NCBI GenBank assembly: GCA_035528435.1
Contig: DATKYN010000007.1
Coordinates: 1-64,000, forward strand
Origin: SG8-40 sp035528435
GTDB lineage: Bacteria; Pseudomonadota; Gammaproteobacteria; Burkholderiales; Eutrophovitaceae
Direction: 5' to 3'
Length of the DNA stretch: 64,000 nt
In this document: one piece after another, positions 24,162 to 32,942 of the stretch
Numbering within the stretch: the first letter of the stretch is position 1
Layout: the number at the start of each line of letters is the position of its first letter
Notes under the pieces: model-generated
What the model was told of the DNA's origin: nothing
The model's input: the letters and a program-made list of their open reading frames with translations, nothing else
Databases searched by the model: none
Translations under genes and position numbers: made by a program

Positions 24162-25019
24162 TCAGTCGGTAGCCGGCGCCATCAGCAGCCGCATTTTTTT
24201 CATTGCCTGGGCTTCAACCTGCCGTACGCGTTCTGCCGAAATGCCGAACTCGTCGGCCAACTTATGCAATGTGACCGGGTTCTCTTCACGCAGCCAGCGT
24301 GCCTCGATAATTCTGCGGCTGCGCGCATCAAGCGTGGAAAGGGCCTGTGCCAGACCTTCCGATCGATTACGGGTACCTTCCTCGTGTTCCAGAATGCGAC
24401 CCGGATCGTCTTCGATATCCGTCAAATAGGAGACGGGAGCGAAATGATCCTCATCGTCCTCTCCCGGTGGATCCAGCGCAATGTCGTGCCCACCCATCCG
24501 CGTTTCCATTTCAACGACATCTTCAGGGCGAACGTTCAGTTCCTTCGCGATGGCTGCCGCTTCTTCGCCCCCGAGCGCGCCAAACCCGGACTTCATGCTA
24601 CGCAGGTTGAAGAAGAGCTTTCGCTGCGCTTTGGTTGTGGCGACTTTGACGATGCGCCAGTTACGCAGTACGAATTCATGTATCTCGGCGCGGATCCAGT
24701 GAACCGCAAACGAGACCAGGCGCACGCCCCTCGTCGGATCAAAACGCTTGACAGCTTTCATCAAGCCAACATTGCCCTCCTGAATCAGATCCGAGTAGGG
24801 CAACCCGTAGCCGCGGTAACCGCGAGCAATCGCGACCACAAGCCGTAAATGCGACAAAATCAGGGCGCGGGCCCCATCGAGATCCTGGTCCTGCTGAAAG
24901 CGGGTCGCATAGGACTGTTCTTCCGCCTGGGATAACAGCGGAATCCGGTTCACGGCCTGAATGTAGTTGTCCAGACTGGCGACCGACGGCAATGCCAATG
25001 TTGCTAGTGCATGCGTCAT
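24162..25019 (-). CDS. rpoH: RNA polymerase heat-shock sigma factor RpoH (sigma-32)
   Basis: A 285-residue sigma-70 family factor. Regions 1.2-2 (LRLVVAIARGYRGYGLPYSDLIQEGNVGLMKAV in part) and region 4 (VTLHKLADEFGISAERVRQVE) are clear. The RpoH box QRKLFFNLR identifies sigma-32 rather than other alternative factors. It directs RNA polymerase to heat-shock promoters. ATG at 25019 follows AAGGAGG and matches the family start MTHALA. The predicted 5' leader is only about 20 bases, so the long mRNA thermosensor known from enteric rpoH appears absent. A CIRCE-type site overlaps the promoter. Confidence 0.95.
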   Translation of the reverse strand: MTHALATLALPSVASLDNYIQAVNRIPLLSQAEEQSYATRFQQDQDLDGARALILSHLRLVVAIARGYRGYGLPYSDLIQEGNVGLMKAVKRFDPTRGVRLVSFAVHWIRAEIHEFVLRNWRIVKVATTKAQRKLFFNLRSMKSGFGALGGEEAAAIAKELNVRPEDVVEMETRMGGHDIALDPPGEDDEDHFAPVSYLTDIEDDPGRILEHEEGTRNRSEGLAQALSTLDARSRRIIEARWLREENPVTLHKLADEFGISAERVRQVEAQAMKKMRLLMAPATD

Positions 25020-25044
25020 GTGTTTGAACCTCCTTATCAAGCCA

Positions 25045-25074
25045 ATTTTAGCACTCAAGCTATAAGAGTGCCAA
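25045..25074 (-). promoter_or_regulatory. Predicted rpoH promoter
   Basis: On the minus strand TTGGCA (25074-25069) and TAAAAT (25050-25045) are separated by 18 bases. The start of transcription would be near 25038, just before the Shine-Dalgarno. The operator at 25048-25074 covers both elements. Confidence 0.55.
25048..25074. promoter_or_regulatory. CIRCE-type operator (HrcA site) overlapping rpoH promoter
   Basis: Inverted repeat TTAGCACTC-N9-GAGTGCCAA with the exact 9-base spacer. The known CIRCE consensus is TTAGCACTC-N9-GAGTGCTAA, so 17 of 18 arm bases match. HrcA is the heat-sensitive repressor that binds this element. HrcA itself is not encoded in the window. Confidence 0.8.
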
Positions 25075-25110
25075 GATCCGCTACGAGTTCCCGCGAGACC
25101 GATAAACCCT

Positions 25111-26016
25111 CTATTTTGGGTCCATTTTCCATAAGTGGCGACTTACTGACATCCAGGCGCCCAACCAGCCGAGCAGGCCCGCGAGTGCCAGCAATACCGT
25201 AGTCTGTTGGAGCGACATCAGGCCCAGACGCGGACTCAGGCCGAACAAGTCACCGAATGCCGCCAATTCACGATTCAGCAGGCGCACGGCGATTGCGACG
25301 ATCAACCACGCTGCCCCGCCACCCAGCAAACCTTGCAGGCCGCCGAGGTAAAGAAATGGCCGCCGGATAAACAGATTGGTGGCGCCGATCAGCTTGGAAA
25401 CCTCGATCTCGTCGCGCCGTGTAAGAATTTGGAGTCGAATCGTATTAAAAGTGACGGCAACCAGCGCAATTGATAGCAGCACCCCAAGCAAGATGACCAA
25501 TAACCTTCCGATCCGCAGCGCTGCGTCAAGTTTGCGCGCCCACGCGGAGTCGAGCTGGACATGCTCCACCTGGGGCCAGGTCAATGCCTCATTGCGCAAC
25601 GCTTCAAGCAGGTCAGGGTCAGCTGTTTTTCCTGAAACGATAAATGCGTGCGGTAATGGATTCTCATCGAGTTCGGACAACACGTCCGACATTCCGGAGG
25701 CGCGCGTAAGCTCATCCAGTGCGATACTGCGATCGACAAAGCGGAAATCGCCGACAAAATCGTGGCGGCGTAGCCGGTCTTTGATTGCGTTGACATCGTT
25801 GCCGCTCGCATTCACCGTCAAGAACAGGCTCAGTTGCGGCTCGCTGGTCAGTTGGCGGGAAAAACGTGCGACATTGTCCAGCCCGACGTAGAAGCCGCTG
25901 GGCAGCGCCAATGCGATCCCGAACACCAAGACGTTGAGCAGCGTGGCCAAAGGCTGTCCCAGCAGCCGGCGCGCACTGTCCCGAAAAGCGTCCAGGTGGG
26001 CAAACAGCCAATTCAC
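25111..26016 (-). CDS. ftsX: Cell division protein FtsX
   Basis: A 301-residue membrane protein of the FtsX family. The layout is a cytoplasmic N-terminus, one helix (about residues 26-46), a periplasmic loop of some 120 residues, and three C-terminal helices. It pairs with FtsE as an ABC-like complex that controls septal peptidoglycan hydrolases. The GTG at 26016 overlaps the ftsE stop (GTGA). rpoH lies downstream on the same strand after 91 bases and has its own promoter. Confidence 0.93.
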   Translation of the reverse strand: MNWLFAHLDAFRDSARRLLGQPLATLLNVLVFGIALALPSGFYVGLDNVARFSRQLTSEPQLSLFLTVNASGNDVNAIKDRLRRHDFVGDFRFVDRSIALDELTRASGMSDVLSELDENPLPHAFIVSGKTADPDLLEALRNEALTWPQVEHVQLDSAWARKLDAALRIGRLLVILLGVLLSIALVAVTFNTIRLQILTRRDEIEVSKLIGATNLFIRRPFLYLGGLQGLLGGGAAWLIVAIAVRLLNRELAAFGDLFGLSPRLGLMSLQQTTVLLALAGLLGWLGAWMSVSRHLWKMDPK

Positions 26017-26666
26017 GCCGCAAGTGCTCCATGATCAAGGCGAACTGTGCGCGCCCCCAAACCCTGAATCAGATCAAGATCGTGTGTGGCGATGACGACC
26101 GTCACACCAACCTGGTTGAACGCCTTGAACATGGCAATAATCTCCTCGCCATAGGCTGCATCCAGATTGCCGGTTGGTTCGTCGGCGAGCAGAATTGCCG
26201 GGCGGTTGACGATTGCGCGCGCGATGCAAAGGCGTTGTTGTTCGCCTCCTGAGAGCGTTACCGGGCGCACTCTCTCCCGATCCAGAAGTCCGACCTTGTC
26301 AAGCGCCGCGCGCACCCGCCGTGAAATTTCCCGCCTGGGGAATCCGGAGATAACAAGGGGCAATGCTGCGTTATCGTAAACACTGCGATCGAACAGGAGT
26401 TTGTGGTCCTGGAAGATAAAGCCGAAATTCCTGCGCAGAAACGGCAGAGAGGGTGCCCCCATCGTGGTGATGTTCTTGCCGTTGATGACCACACTGCCAC
26501 CGGTCGGGCGTTCGATGCCGCCGATGAGCTTCAGAAGCGTGCTTTTTCCCGCGCCAGAGTGACCGGTAACAAATAACATTTCTCCGGGTTCGACGCGCAT
26601 CGATACGTTCTTGAGCGCCTCATATCCCCCCGGGTAACGTTTTGAAATGTGGCTGACGGTGATCAT
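26013..26666 (-). CDS. ftsE: Cell division ATP-binding protein FtsE
   Basis: A 217-residue ABC ATPase. Walker A is GHSGAGKST (about residues 35-43), the signature TLSGGEQQR is intact, and Walker B is ILLADEPTGNLD. The N-terminus MITVSHISKRYPGGYEAL is typical of FtsE. It drives FtsX at the divisome. It overlaps ftsX by four bases and lies 63 bases after ftsY. Confidence 0.95.
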   Translation of the reverse strand: MITVSHISKRYPGGYEALKNVSMRVEPGEMLFVTGHSGAGKSTLLKLIGGIERPTGGSVVINGKNITTMGAPSLPFLRRNFGFIFQDHKLLFDRSVYDNAALPLVISGFPRREISRRVRAALDKVGLLDRERVRPVTLSGGEQQRLCIARAIVNRPAILLADEPTGNLDAAYGEEIIAMFKAFNQVGVTVVIATHDLDLIQGLGARTVRLDHGALAA

Positions 26667-26729
26667 AAGTGGATTTCGCGGTGCGCCCGGCAGCAGCAGG
26701 AGCCTGCTTTGATCTCCGCTTGCCCGCGC

Positions 26730-27713
26730 TTAACCGAACAGTGCATCGACGAACGCGGCCGCGTCAAACGCTCTGAGGTCATCGATACCTTCGCCGGTTC
26801 CGATAAAGCGAACAGGAATAGACCGATAACGGGCGATGCCGGCGATTGCCCCGCCTTTGGCGGTCCCGTCAAGTTTGGTCAGAATCAACCCCGTCGTGCC
26901 GAGAGCCTCGTCAAATGCCTTGACTTGTGTCACAGCGTTCTGCCCTGTGTTGGCATCGAGAACAAGCAATACCTCGTGCGGTGCATCCGGTATCGCCTTG
27001 GAAATCACGCGTTTGACTTTCTTGAGTTCTTCCATGAGGTGCAGCTGGGTCGGAAGGCGGCCGGCGGTATCTGCCAGAACGACGTCGGCGCCCTTCGATT
27101 TTGCCGACTGAATTGCGTCGAAGATCACGGCGGCCGAATCACCCCCTTCCTGGGCAATTACGGTGACCTCGTTGCGCTCGCCCCAGATTCTGAGTTGTTG
27201 CTCAGCAGCGGCGCGAAACGTATCACCGGCGGCCAGCACAACCGTAAGGCCTGCATCGACCAGTTTCTTGGTCAGTTTGCCAATCGAGGTGGTCTTGCCG
27301 GCGCCGTTTACGCCTGCCAGCAGAATGACGAATGGTTTCGCCGTATTGACCTGCAGAGGCGCCTCAAGCGGGGCCAGCAATTGCAGCAGTTCGCTCTTCA
27401 GCGCGTCACGAACGCCGGCAGCTTCGGTGATTCGCGCGCGCTTGACATGCTTGCGGGTAGCGTCTACCAGGTACTGCGTGGCATCGACTCCAACGTCGCA
27501 GGTCAACAGTACCGTCTCGAGTTCTTCAAACAACTCATCGTCGATCGCTCTGCCCGGGGCAAGCAGTACCGTCAAGCCCTTCCCGAGCCGGTCGCGTGTT
27601 GCGCTGAGACTCTGCTTTAACCGCCCTGCCAACGACTTCTTCGGGGCGGCGACATCTTGCTCATTCGCCGTGTCCGGTTCCGGCGCCTTGTTACTTCTCA
27701 GGAAACTAAACAT
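26730..27713 (-). CDS. ftsY: Signal recognition particle receptor FtsY
   Basis: A 327-residue SRP GTPase. A short charged A-domain (residues 1-25) is followed by the N-domain helical bundle and the G-domain with P-loop GVNGAGKTTSIGKL, then GDTFRAAAEQQL, DTAGRLPTQ and TKLDGTAKGG. It receives SRP-bound ribosomes at the membrane. The acidic A-domain is much shorter than in E. coli but normal for many other proteobacteria. First gene of the leftward ftsY-ftsE-ftsX unit and divergent from the M16 peptidases. Confidence 0.95.
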   Translation of the reverse strand: MFSFLRSNKAPEPDTANEQDVAAPKKSLAGRLKQSLSATRDRLGKGLTVLLAPGRAIDDELFEELETVLLTCDVGVDATQYLVDATRKHVKRARITEAAGVRDALKSELLQLLAPLEAPLQVNTAKPFVILLAGVNGAGKTTSIGKLTKKLVDAGLTVVLAAGDTFRAAAEQQLRIWGERNEVTVIAQEGGDSAAVIFDAIQSAKSKGADVVLADTAGRLPTQLHLMEELKKVKRVISKAIPDAPHEVLLVLDANTGQNAVTQVKAFDEALGTTGLILTKLDGTAKGGAIAGIARYRSIPVRFIGTGEGIDDLRAFDAAAFVDALFG

Positions 27714-27813
27714 ACTGTTCCAGTGTCACATCCGTTCATCTGCGTCTGCGCTGTTGTGCGTCCCGCACAGCAGATTATCGCGATGCGATCATTCAATCCA
27801 AAATTTTCGACGT

Positions 27814-29295
27814 ATGATTCTATTCCGTTTGAGCCGTTCAAGTTTGCCGCTTTTCCACTCTTCAGTGTTTGCCCCGGCCCGGTCTGACCGCAAGCAGGTT
27901 CCGTCCTGCCGCCGATTGCTTGCAGTTGGTGCCATCTTGCTGATGATGCTGCCGGTGGTGTTTCTGCCCCCGGTAGTGCATGCCGCCGATGCGTCTGTCC
28001 ACAGCAAGATCCTGGAAAACGGTCTCGAGGTATTCGTAAAGGTCGATAACCGCGCCCCAGTGGCGGTGTCCATGGTGTGGTATCGAGCCGGCGGGATAGA
28101 CGAAACCAGCGGCACGACCGGCGTGGCGCACGTACTTGAGCACATGATGTTTCAGGGCACGGTGGAAACTGCGCCCGGAGAGTTCGCACGAATGATCGCA
28201 GAAGTCGGCGGGCGTTCCAACGCGTTTACTGCGGCTGATTACACCGGCTACTTCCAGGAGCTGCACAAGTCCAACCTTGAACTGGCGTTGCGGCTTGAAG
28301 CGGACCGGATGATTAACTTGAATCTGGACGATCAGGAGTTCGCCAAGGAGCTGCGTGTTGTGATGGAGGAGCGCCGCCAGCGTGTCGACGACAATCCCCG
28401 AGCCATGGTCTTTGAGCGTTTGAGCGCAGCGATGTACGTAGCGCACCCGTACCGTCAGCCTGTTGTCGGCTGGATGAGCGACCTGGAAAATATGCAGCTG
28501 AGCGACGCACGCGAGTGGTATGACAAGTGGTATGTGCCGAATAATGCGGTTCTGGTCGTTGCCGGAGATGTAAACCCGCAGGCCGTGTTCTCGCTCGCGG
28601 AGAAGTATTTCGGGCCGATCGAAGCGCGGCCACTGCCGTTACGGAAACCGCAGACGGAGCCCGAGCAAACAGGAATTCGGCGCGTTACTGTAAAAGCGCC
28701 GGCCCGATTGCCGTCGATGACGATGGCTTACCACGCTCCCAGACTGGCTGATGTGCACGGCGATTGGGAGCCGTACGCGCTGTCGATTCTTGCCGGCGTC
28801 CTCGATGGCTACGCGGCGGCCCGGCTCGAGCGGGAATTGGTCCGCAACGCGCGTGTTGCCAACTCGGTCAGCTCTGATTACGACGGTCTCAGACGCGGCC
28901 CAGGCGTTTTTTATGTCAGCTTTACACCCGCAAACGGCAAGACGGTCGAAGATGTTGAGCTTGCGTGGCGCGAACAACTTGCCTTGTTGATCGACGAAGG
29001 TGTCAGCGATGAAGAATTGCGCCGCGTCAAGTCGCAGGTCGTTGCTTCACAGGTTTATAGCCAGGATTCTGTGTACGGACAGGCATCCCGAATTGGGAGG
29101 ATGCGCTCGCTGGGCCTGCCCTACGATGCCGCGACGAGCATTACACAGCGTTTACGAGAAGTAACCGCTGAGCAGGTGCAGGCCGTTGCTAAAAAATTCC
29201 TGGTCGATGACAAACTCACGGTCTCGGTGCTGGAGCCTCAGAATTTGATGCAAGAGGCTAACGTCGATCATCTGAACAAGGCACAAAGCGAATGA
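27814..29295 (+). CDS. M16 family zinc peptidase (catalytic partner)
   Basis: A 493-residue exported M16 (pitrilysin-type) peptidase. A hydrophobic segment ends PPVVHA (about residue 57), then the domain begins. The inverted zinc motif HVLEH is at residues 106-110, with a distal Glu in ELRVVMEERRQ completing the site. It probably degrades peptides in the periplasm, working with the partner encoded next, which overlaps by four bases (ATGA). The frame stays open to 27163, antisense to ftsY; the ATG at 27814 is the sensible start. In related bacteria this pair sits between ftsY and rsmD. Confidence 0.85.
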   Translation: MILFRLSRSSLPLFHSSVFAPARSDRKQVPSCRRLLAVGAILLMMLPVVFLPPVVHAADASVHSKILENGLEVFVKVDNRAPVAVSMVWYRAGGIDETSGTTGVAHVLEHMMFQGTVETAPGEFARMIAEVGGRSNAFTAADYTGYFQELHKSNLELALRLEADRMINLNLDDQEFAKELRVVMEERRQRVDDNPRAMVFERLSAAMYVAHPYRQPVVGWMSDLENMQLSDAREWYDKWYVPNNAVLVVAGDVNPQAVFSLAEKYFGPIEARPLPLRKPQTEPEQTGIRRVTVKAPARLPSMTMAYHAPRLADVHGDWEPYALSILAGVLDGYAAARLERELVRNARVANSVSSDYDGLRRGPGVFYVSFTPANGKTVEDVELAWREQLALLIDEGVSDEELRRVKSQVVASQVYSQDSVYGQASRIGRMRSLGLPYDAATSITQRLREVTAEQVQAVAKKFLVDDKLTVSVLEPQNLMQEANVDHLNKAQSE

Positions 29296-30677
29296 GTCTC
29301 GCATTGGACTTCCCGGTCAATATTTCTGACGCACATCTGATCCGGCGCATAGCAACCGGCAAAGCGATTTTGGTTCCTCTGCTTGCGGGAATGTTGTTCG
29401 CACTGTCTCTGCCTGCGCTGGCGGCCCTGGAAATCGAAAGCTGGACGACGGAAAATGGCGCTCGGGTTCTGTACCTTGAGTCGCGGGTTTTGCCGATTGT
29501 CGACGTATCGATTGAGTTCCCGGCCGGATCGAGTCGCGATCAGCCGGGGATGAGTGGGCTGGCAAGCATGACACTGGCGATGATGCGAAAAGGCACTCGT
29601 TCGTTCGATGAGAATCAGATTTCAGAACAGCTGGCCGGTATCGGGGCGCGACTTTCCAGCACATTCAATCCTGATCGGAGCGGGTTTGCATTGCGCACTC
29701 TTTCGGACGCCGATATTCGTGCCCCGGCTCTCGACGTGTTGCGCGAGATTCTCGTGTCGCCCGGCTTTCCGGAAGCGATTCTGGAGCGCGACAAAGCGCG
29801 CAATATTGCATTCATTGAAGAAAGCCAGACACGCCCGAATGTGATCGTTGCCCAGACGTTTCAGCAGCAGCTGTACGGGTCGCACCCGTATGGTTTGATC
29901 GGGTCCGGTAACCCCGAAACGATTACTGCGCTGACGCGTGATGATCTGCTTGATTTCCATCGGCGCTTTTTCGTCTCCGACGAAGCGGTGGTGGTTATTG
30001 TTGGCGACGTGTCCCGGGACGAAGCGCAATGGATTGCCCGGGACTTGACTAATGGTCTGCCGCAAGCCAGCTCTGCACTGTCTGATCTACCGGAAGTTCC
30101 GGAGCTGGCGGAGAGCATCGAGGTAGTGATTCCGCACAGCGCCAGTCAGGCGCATATTCGACTCGGCATGCCCGGCGTGTCCCGTGGTGACCCTGACTAT
30201 TTCGCCTTGTGGTTGGCGGCCCAGATCCTGGGCGGAGGCGGCATGACCTCTATGCTCAACGATGAACTGAGGGAGAAGCGAGGCCTTACTTACAGTGCCT
30301 ACAGCTATTTTTCCCCTTATCTTCGCCGCGGGCCTTTTGTGATCAGCCTGCAGACTCGAAAAGATCAGGCATGGGAGGCACTCGACGTGGCACTTGCCAC
30401 GCTGGAAAAGCTGGTTGATGAAGGCCCGACCGAGGCGCAACTTCAGGCAGCCAAACGCTATGTAATCGGCGGTTTTGCCCTCAATATTGACAGCAACGCC
30501 GAATTGGCCAGCTACCTTGCCATGATTGGTTTCTACCGACTGCCTCTTGACTATATTGACCGGTTTCCGGAAGAGATAGAGAAGGTCACCATGCAACAGA
30601 TCAGGGACGCACTTGGCCGTCGTCTCGCGCCCTCCCGGACAGTTACCGTTGTTGTGGGTCCGACGGCAAAACCGTGA
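29292..30677 (+). CDS. M16 family peptidase-like protein, non-catalytic partner
   Basis: A 461-residue M16 homologue with a signal peptide (hydrophobic to SLPALA, about residue 45). The region aligned with the zinc motif reads GLASMTLAMM and lacks both His and the Glu, so it cannot bind zinc. The C-terminal half keeps LREKRGLTYSAYSYFSPY, the Arg/Tyr pair that contacts substrate in M16 heterodimers. It is thus the substrate-binding half of a two-subunit protease with the upstream product. Confidence 0.85.
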   Translation: MSLALDFPVNISDAHLIRRIATGKAILVPLLAGMLFALSLPALAALEIESWTTENGARVLYLESRVLPIVDVSIEFPAGSSRDQPGMSGLASMTLAMMRKGTRSFDENQISEQLAGIGARLSSTFNPDRSGFALRTLSDADIRAPALDVLREILVSPGFPEAILERDKARNIAFIEESQTRPNVIVAQTFQQQLYGSHPYGLIGSGNPETITALTRDDLLDFHRRFFVSDEAVVVIVGDVSRDEAQWIARDLTNGLPQASSALSDLPEVPELAESIEVVIPHSASQAHIRLGMPGVSRGDPDYFALWLAAQILGGGGMTSMLNDELREKRGLTYSAYSYFSPYLRRGPFVISLQTRKDQAWEALDVALATLEKLVDEGPTEAQLQAAKRYVIGGFALNIDSNAELASYLAMIGFYRLPLDYIDRFPEEIEKVTMQQIRDALGRRLAPSRTVTVVVGPTAKP

Positions 30678-30678
30678 C

Positions 30679-31227
30679 GTGGGAAAGCGCAATCAGGTAA
30701 GAGTCGTTGCCGGCCGGTGGCGCGGCCGCCAACTGCAATTTCCATCGGTGATGGACCTGCGCCCGACACCTGACCGGGTCCGTGAGACTCTTTTCAATTG
30801 GCTGGGTCAGACGCTTGACGGCAAAACCTGTCTCGACTTGTTTGCCGGTAGTGGCGCTCTTGGATTCGAGGCAGCATCGCGTGATGCTGATCGCGTTGTC
30901 CTGGTCGAGCGTGACCGTGCCGCTCACGCCGCGCTGGTGGAAAATGCGAAAAACCTTCGGGCCGATAATGTCGAATTACGGTTTGAAGACGCTTTCGCAT
31001 TTCTCGCCGCAGACCAGCGAGTGTTTGACGTGGTCTTTCTCGATCCGCCTTATCGGCGGGAGGCATTGCCGGACTTGCTCGTGGAGCTCCGGTCACATCT
31101 TTCACCTAAGTCGAATGTTTATCTTGAGGCGGATCTGGTGCCGGAAATTCCATCCGGATACGAAGTTGTTCGCCAGTCACAGGCGGGGCGGGTCAGGTTT
31201 CTCCTGTTAGAATTCACCGACAACTAG
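30679..31227 (+). CDS. rsmD: 16S rRNA (guanine966-N2)-methyltransferase RsmD
   Basis: A 182-residue methyltransferase with motif I LDLFAGSGALGFEAASR and the catalytic N6/N2-type motif FLDPPYRRE. The N-terminus RVVAGRWRGRQL with RPTPDRVRETLFNWL is characteristic of RsmD. It methylates G966 of 16S rRNA. The GTG at 30679 lies one base past the preceding stop and is chosen by family length; no strong ribosome site is visible, which suggests coupling. Confidence 0.92.
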   Translation: MGKRNQVRVVAGRWRGRQLQFPSVMDLRPTPDRVRETLFNWLGQTLDGKTCLDLFAGSGALGFEAASRDADRVVLVERDRAAHAALVENAKNLRADNVELRFEDAFAFLAADQRVFDVVFLDPPYRREALPDLLVELRSHLSPKSNVYLEADLVPEIPSGYEVVRQSQAGRVRFLLLEFTDN

Positions 31228-31275
31228 GGCGCGCTGGCCAGCATGAGTCGGCGATTGATCAAGATCAACCAAATT

Positions 31276-31767
31276 ATGGCGACACGATTCAACAGAACCG
31301 TCTACCCGGGCACATTTGATCCGTTTACGCGCGGGCATGAAGACCTTGTGCGCCGCGCGGCCAGCCTGTTCGAGGAAGTCATCGTCGCTGTTGCTGACAG
31401 CCGCGCCAAGCAGCCGCTGTTTTCACTTGATCAGCGCGTTGCCATCGCGAAAGAAGTTCTGGCCGATTATGACAACGTCAGCGTCGTAGGATTTTCCGGG
31501 TTGCTGATGGATTTCATCAAAAAGAAACAGGCCAAGGTAATTCTGCGCGGGCTGCGTGCGGTTTCCGATTTCGAGTACGAGTTTCAGATGGCCGGGATGA
31601 ATCGAAACCTTTATCCCGACGTGGAGACAATGTTCCTGACGCCGGCTGAGCAGTACATGTTCATTTCGGCAACCATGGTTCGTGAAATCGCAATGCTTGG
31701 CGGCGATGTTGCGCCCTTTGTTAACCCCGCGGTGCTTGTTCACATCAACAAGCGCCTGGCAGATTGA
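31276..31767 (+). CDS. coaD: Phosphopantetheine adenylyltransferase CoaD
   Basis: A 163-residue nucleotidyltransferase catalysing the penultimate step of coenzyme A synthesis. The T/HxGH-type motif is in VYPGTFDPFTRGHEDLV, and the KMSKS-like segment reads FISATMVREIA where most relatives have ISSSLVKEIA. RGLRAVSDFEYEFQMA is also conserved. ATG at 31276 gives the standard length; an in-frame ATG at 31243 would add 11 residues. The ferredoxin gene follows after 13 bases. Confidence 0.95.
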   Translation: MATRFNRTVYPGTFDPFTRGHEDLVRRAASLFEEVIVAVADSRAKQPLFSLDQRVAIAKEVLADYDNVSVVGFSGLLMDFIKKKQAKVILRGLRAVSDFEYEFQMAGMNRNLYPDVETMFLTPAEQYMFISATMVREIAMLGGDVAPFVNPAVLVHINKRLAD

Positions 31768-31780
31768 GCGGGGCAGTCAG

Positions 31781-32050
31781 ATGGCTTTGATGATCACAGA
31801 CGAGTGCATTAACTGCGACGTCTGCGAGCCTGAGTGCCCGAATGAGGCGATTTATCAGGGCGAAGAGATCTATGAAATCGACCCCGACAAGTGCACCGAA
31901 TGTGTAGGTCATTTCGAGCAACCGCAATGCCAGGAAGTCTGCCCGGTTGACTGCATACCTCTTGATCCGCAGCGAGAAGAGTCGCAAGAGCAGTTGCTCG
32001 TGAAGTACCAGGCGTTGACAGCGGCCAAGCAGGCTGAACCGGCCGCTTAG
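31781..32050 (+). CDS. YfhL-family 2[4Fe-4S] ferredoxin
   Basis: An 89-residue ferredoxin with cluster motifs CINCDVCEPECP near the N-terminus and CTECVGHFEQPQCQEVCP, which has the longer CX2CX8CX3C spacing of YfhL/Alvin-type ferredoxins. Two [4Fe-4S] clusters are expected. It is a small cytoplasmic electron carrier of uncertain partner. ATG at 31781 matches MALMITDECINC. It ends the rightward group and converges on mutM with 65 bases between; no terminator is obvious there. Confidence 0.92.
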   Translation: MALMITDECINCDVCEPECPNEAIYQGEEIYEIDPDKCTECVGHFEQPQCQEVCPVDCIPLDPQREESQEQLLVKYQALTAAKQAEPAA

Positions 32051-32115
32051 CGGTTCATTCGCGCCAGCCGTAAGTCACCCGGACCAGTTACACCGCACCT
32101 GCTGCCTGACTTCGA

Positions 32116-32931
32116 TCAGTGCTGGCAACTGGCGCAGTAAAATGTTGAACGTTGCCCAAGGCGGATGCCGCGGATAGGTGAGCCGCAGATTGCACAGGGC
32201 TCCCCCTGTCTTCCATAGACCATGTACTGTTGCTGGAAGTATCCCGGTGAACCATCGGTACCGAAGAAGTCGCGCAGACTGCTGCCGCCTGCGGCGATTG
32301 CGGCCAGCAACGTCTCTTTTACGGCTGTCACGAGTTTCGAGCAGCGGTTCAGACTCAGACGCCCGGCTCTGGTGCGCGGATTGATTCCTGCCCGGAACAA
32401 GGCTTCGTTTGCGTAAATATTCCCGACACCGGTGACGATCTCGTTGTTCATCAATGCCAGTTTGATTGACGTGCTGCGCCCGCGCGTTCGAGTGTGCAGC
32501 CAATCGGCATCGAACTCGGATTCGAGCGGTTCCGGAGCGAGGCGGCGTATCAACCGGTGTTGCGACGGGTGTTCGCGCGTCCAGAGCAGCGCTCCAAACC
32601 GGCGTGGATCGGTAAAACGCACGAGCATGCCGGAAGACAAGACGATGTCAAAGTGATCGTGCTTCGATGGCGGTGTGGCTTTTGGCAGAACACGCAGTCG
32701 TCCCGACATTCCGAGATGCACGATCATCCAGCCAGTGCTGCATTCAACAAGAAGATACTTGCCGCGACGGCCGACCTGCTGGATCGTCGATCCGCTTGCC
32801 TGCGCTTCAAGTGTTTTAGTTACGGGCCAGCGCAAGCGTCGGTCGCGCACTACGACCTGTTCGATGCGCTTGCCATCCATGTGTGGCGCAAGCCCCCGGC
32901 GCGTTGTTTCAACCTCCGGTAATTCGGGCAC
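32116..32931 (-). CDS. mutM: Formamidopyrimidine-DNA glycosylase MutM (Fpg)
   Basis: A 271-residue bifunctional DNA glycosylase/AP lyase for oxidised purines. The catalytic start PELPEVE (Pro2, Glu3) is intact, Lys58 lies in GRRGKYLLV, and the H2TH region has GVGNIYANEALF. The C-terminal zinc finger CX2C-X16-CX2C is complete. It lies 11 bases after the DUF4340 gene on the same strand and is therefore likely the last gene of the ABC operon. Confidence 0.95.
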   Translation of the reverse strand: MPELPEVETTRRGLAPHMDGKRIEQVVVRDRRLRWPVTKTLEAQASGSTIQQVGRRGKYLLVECSTGWMIVHLGMSGRLRVLPKATPPSKHDHFDIVLSSGMLVRFTDPRRFGALLWTREHPSQHRLIRRLAPEPLESEFDADWLHTRTRGRSTSIKLALMNNEIVTGVGNIYANEALFRAGINPRTRAGRLSLNRCSKLVTAVKETLLAAIAAGGSSLRDFFGTDGSPGYFQQQYMVYGRQGEPCAICGSPIRGIRLGQRSTFYCASCQH

Positions 32932-32942
32932 GGTAATGCGCG

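Noticed and set aside
26649..27620. 323-codon plus-strand frame opposite ftsY
   Set aside because: It is antisense to ftsY, a clear SRP GTPase. Its product shows no family features.
27163..27813. N-terminal extension of the first M16 peptidase
   Set aside because: The extra 217 codons are antisense to ftsY and cross the intergenic region; ATG 27814 gives a normal exported protein.
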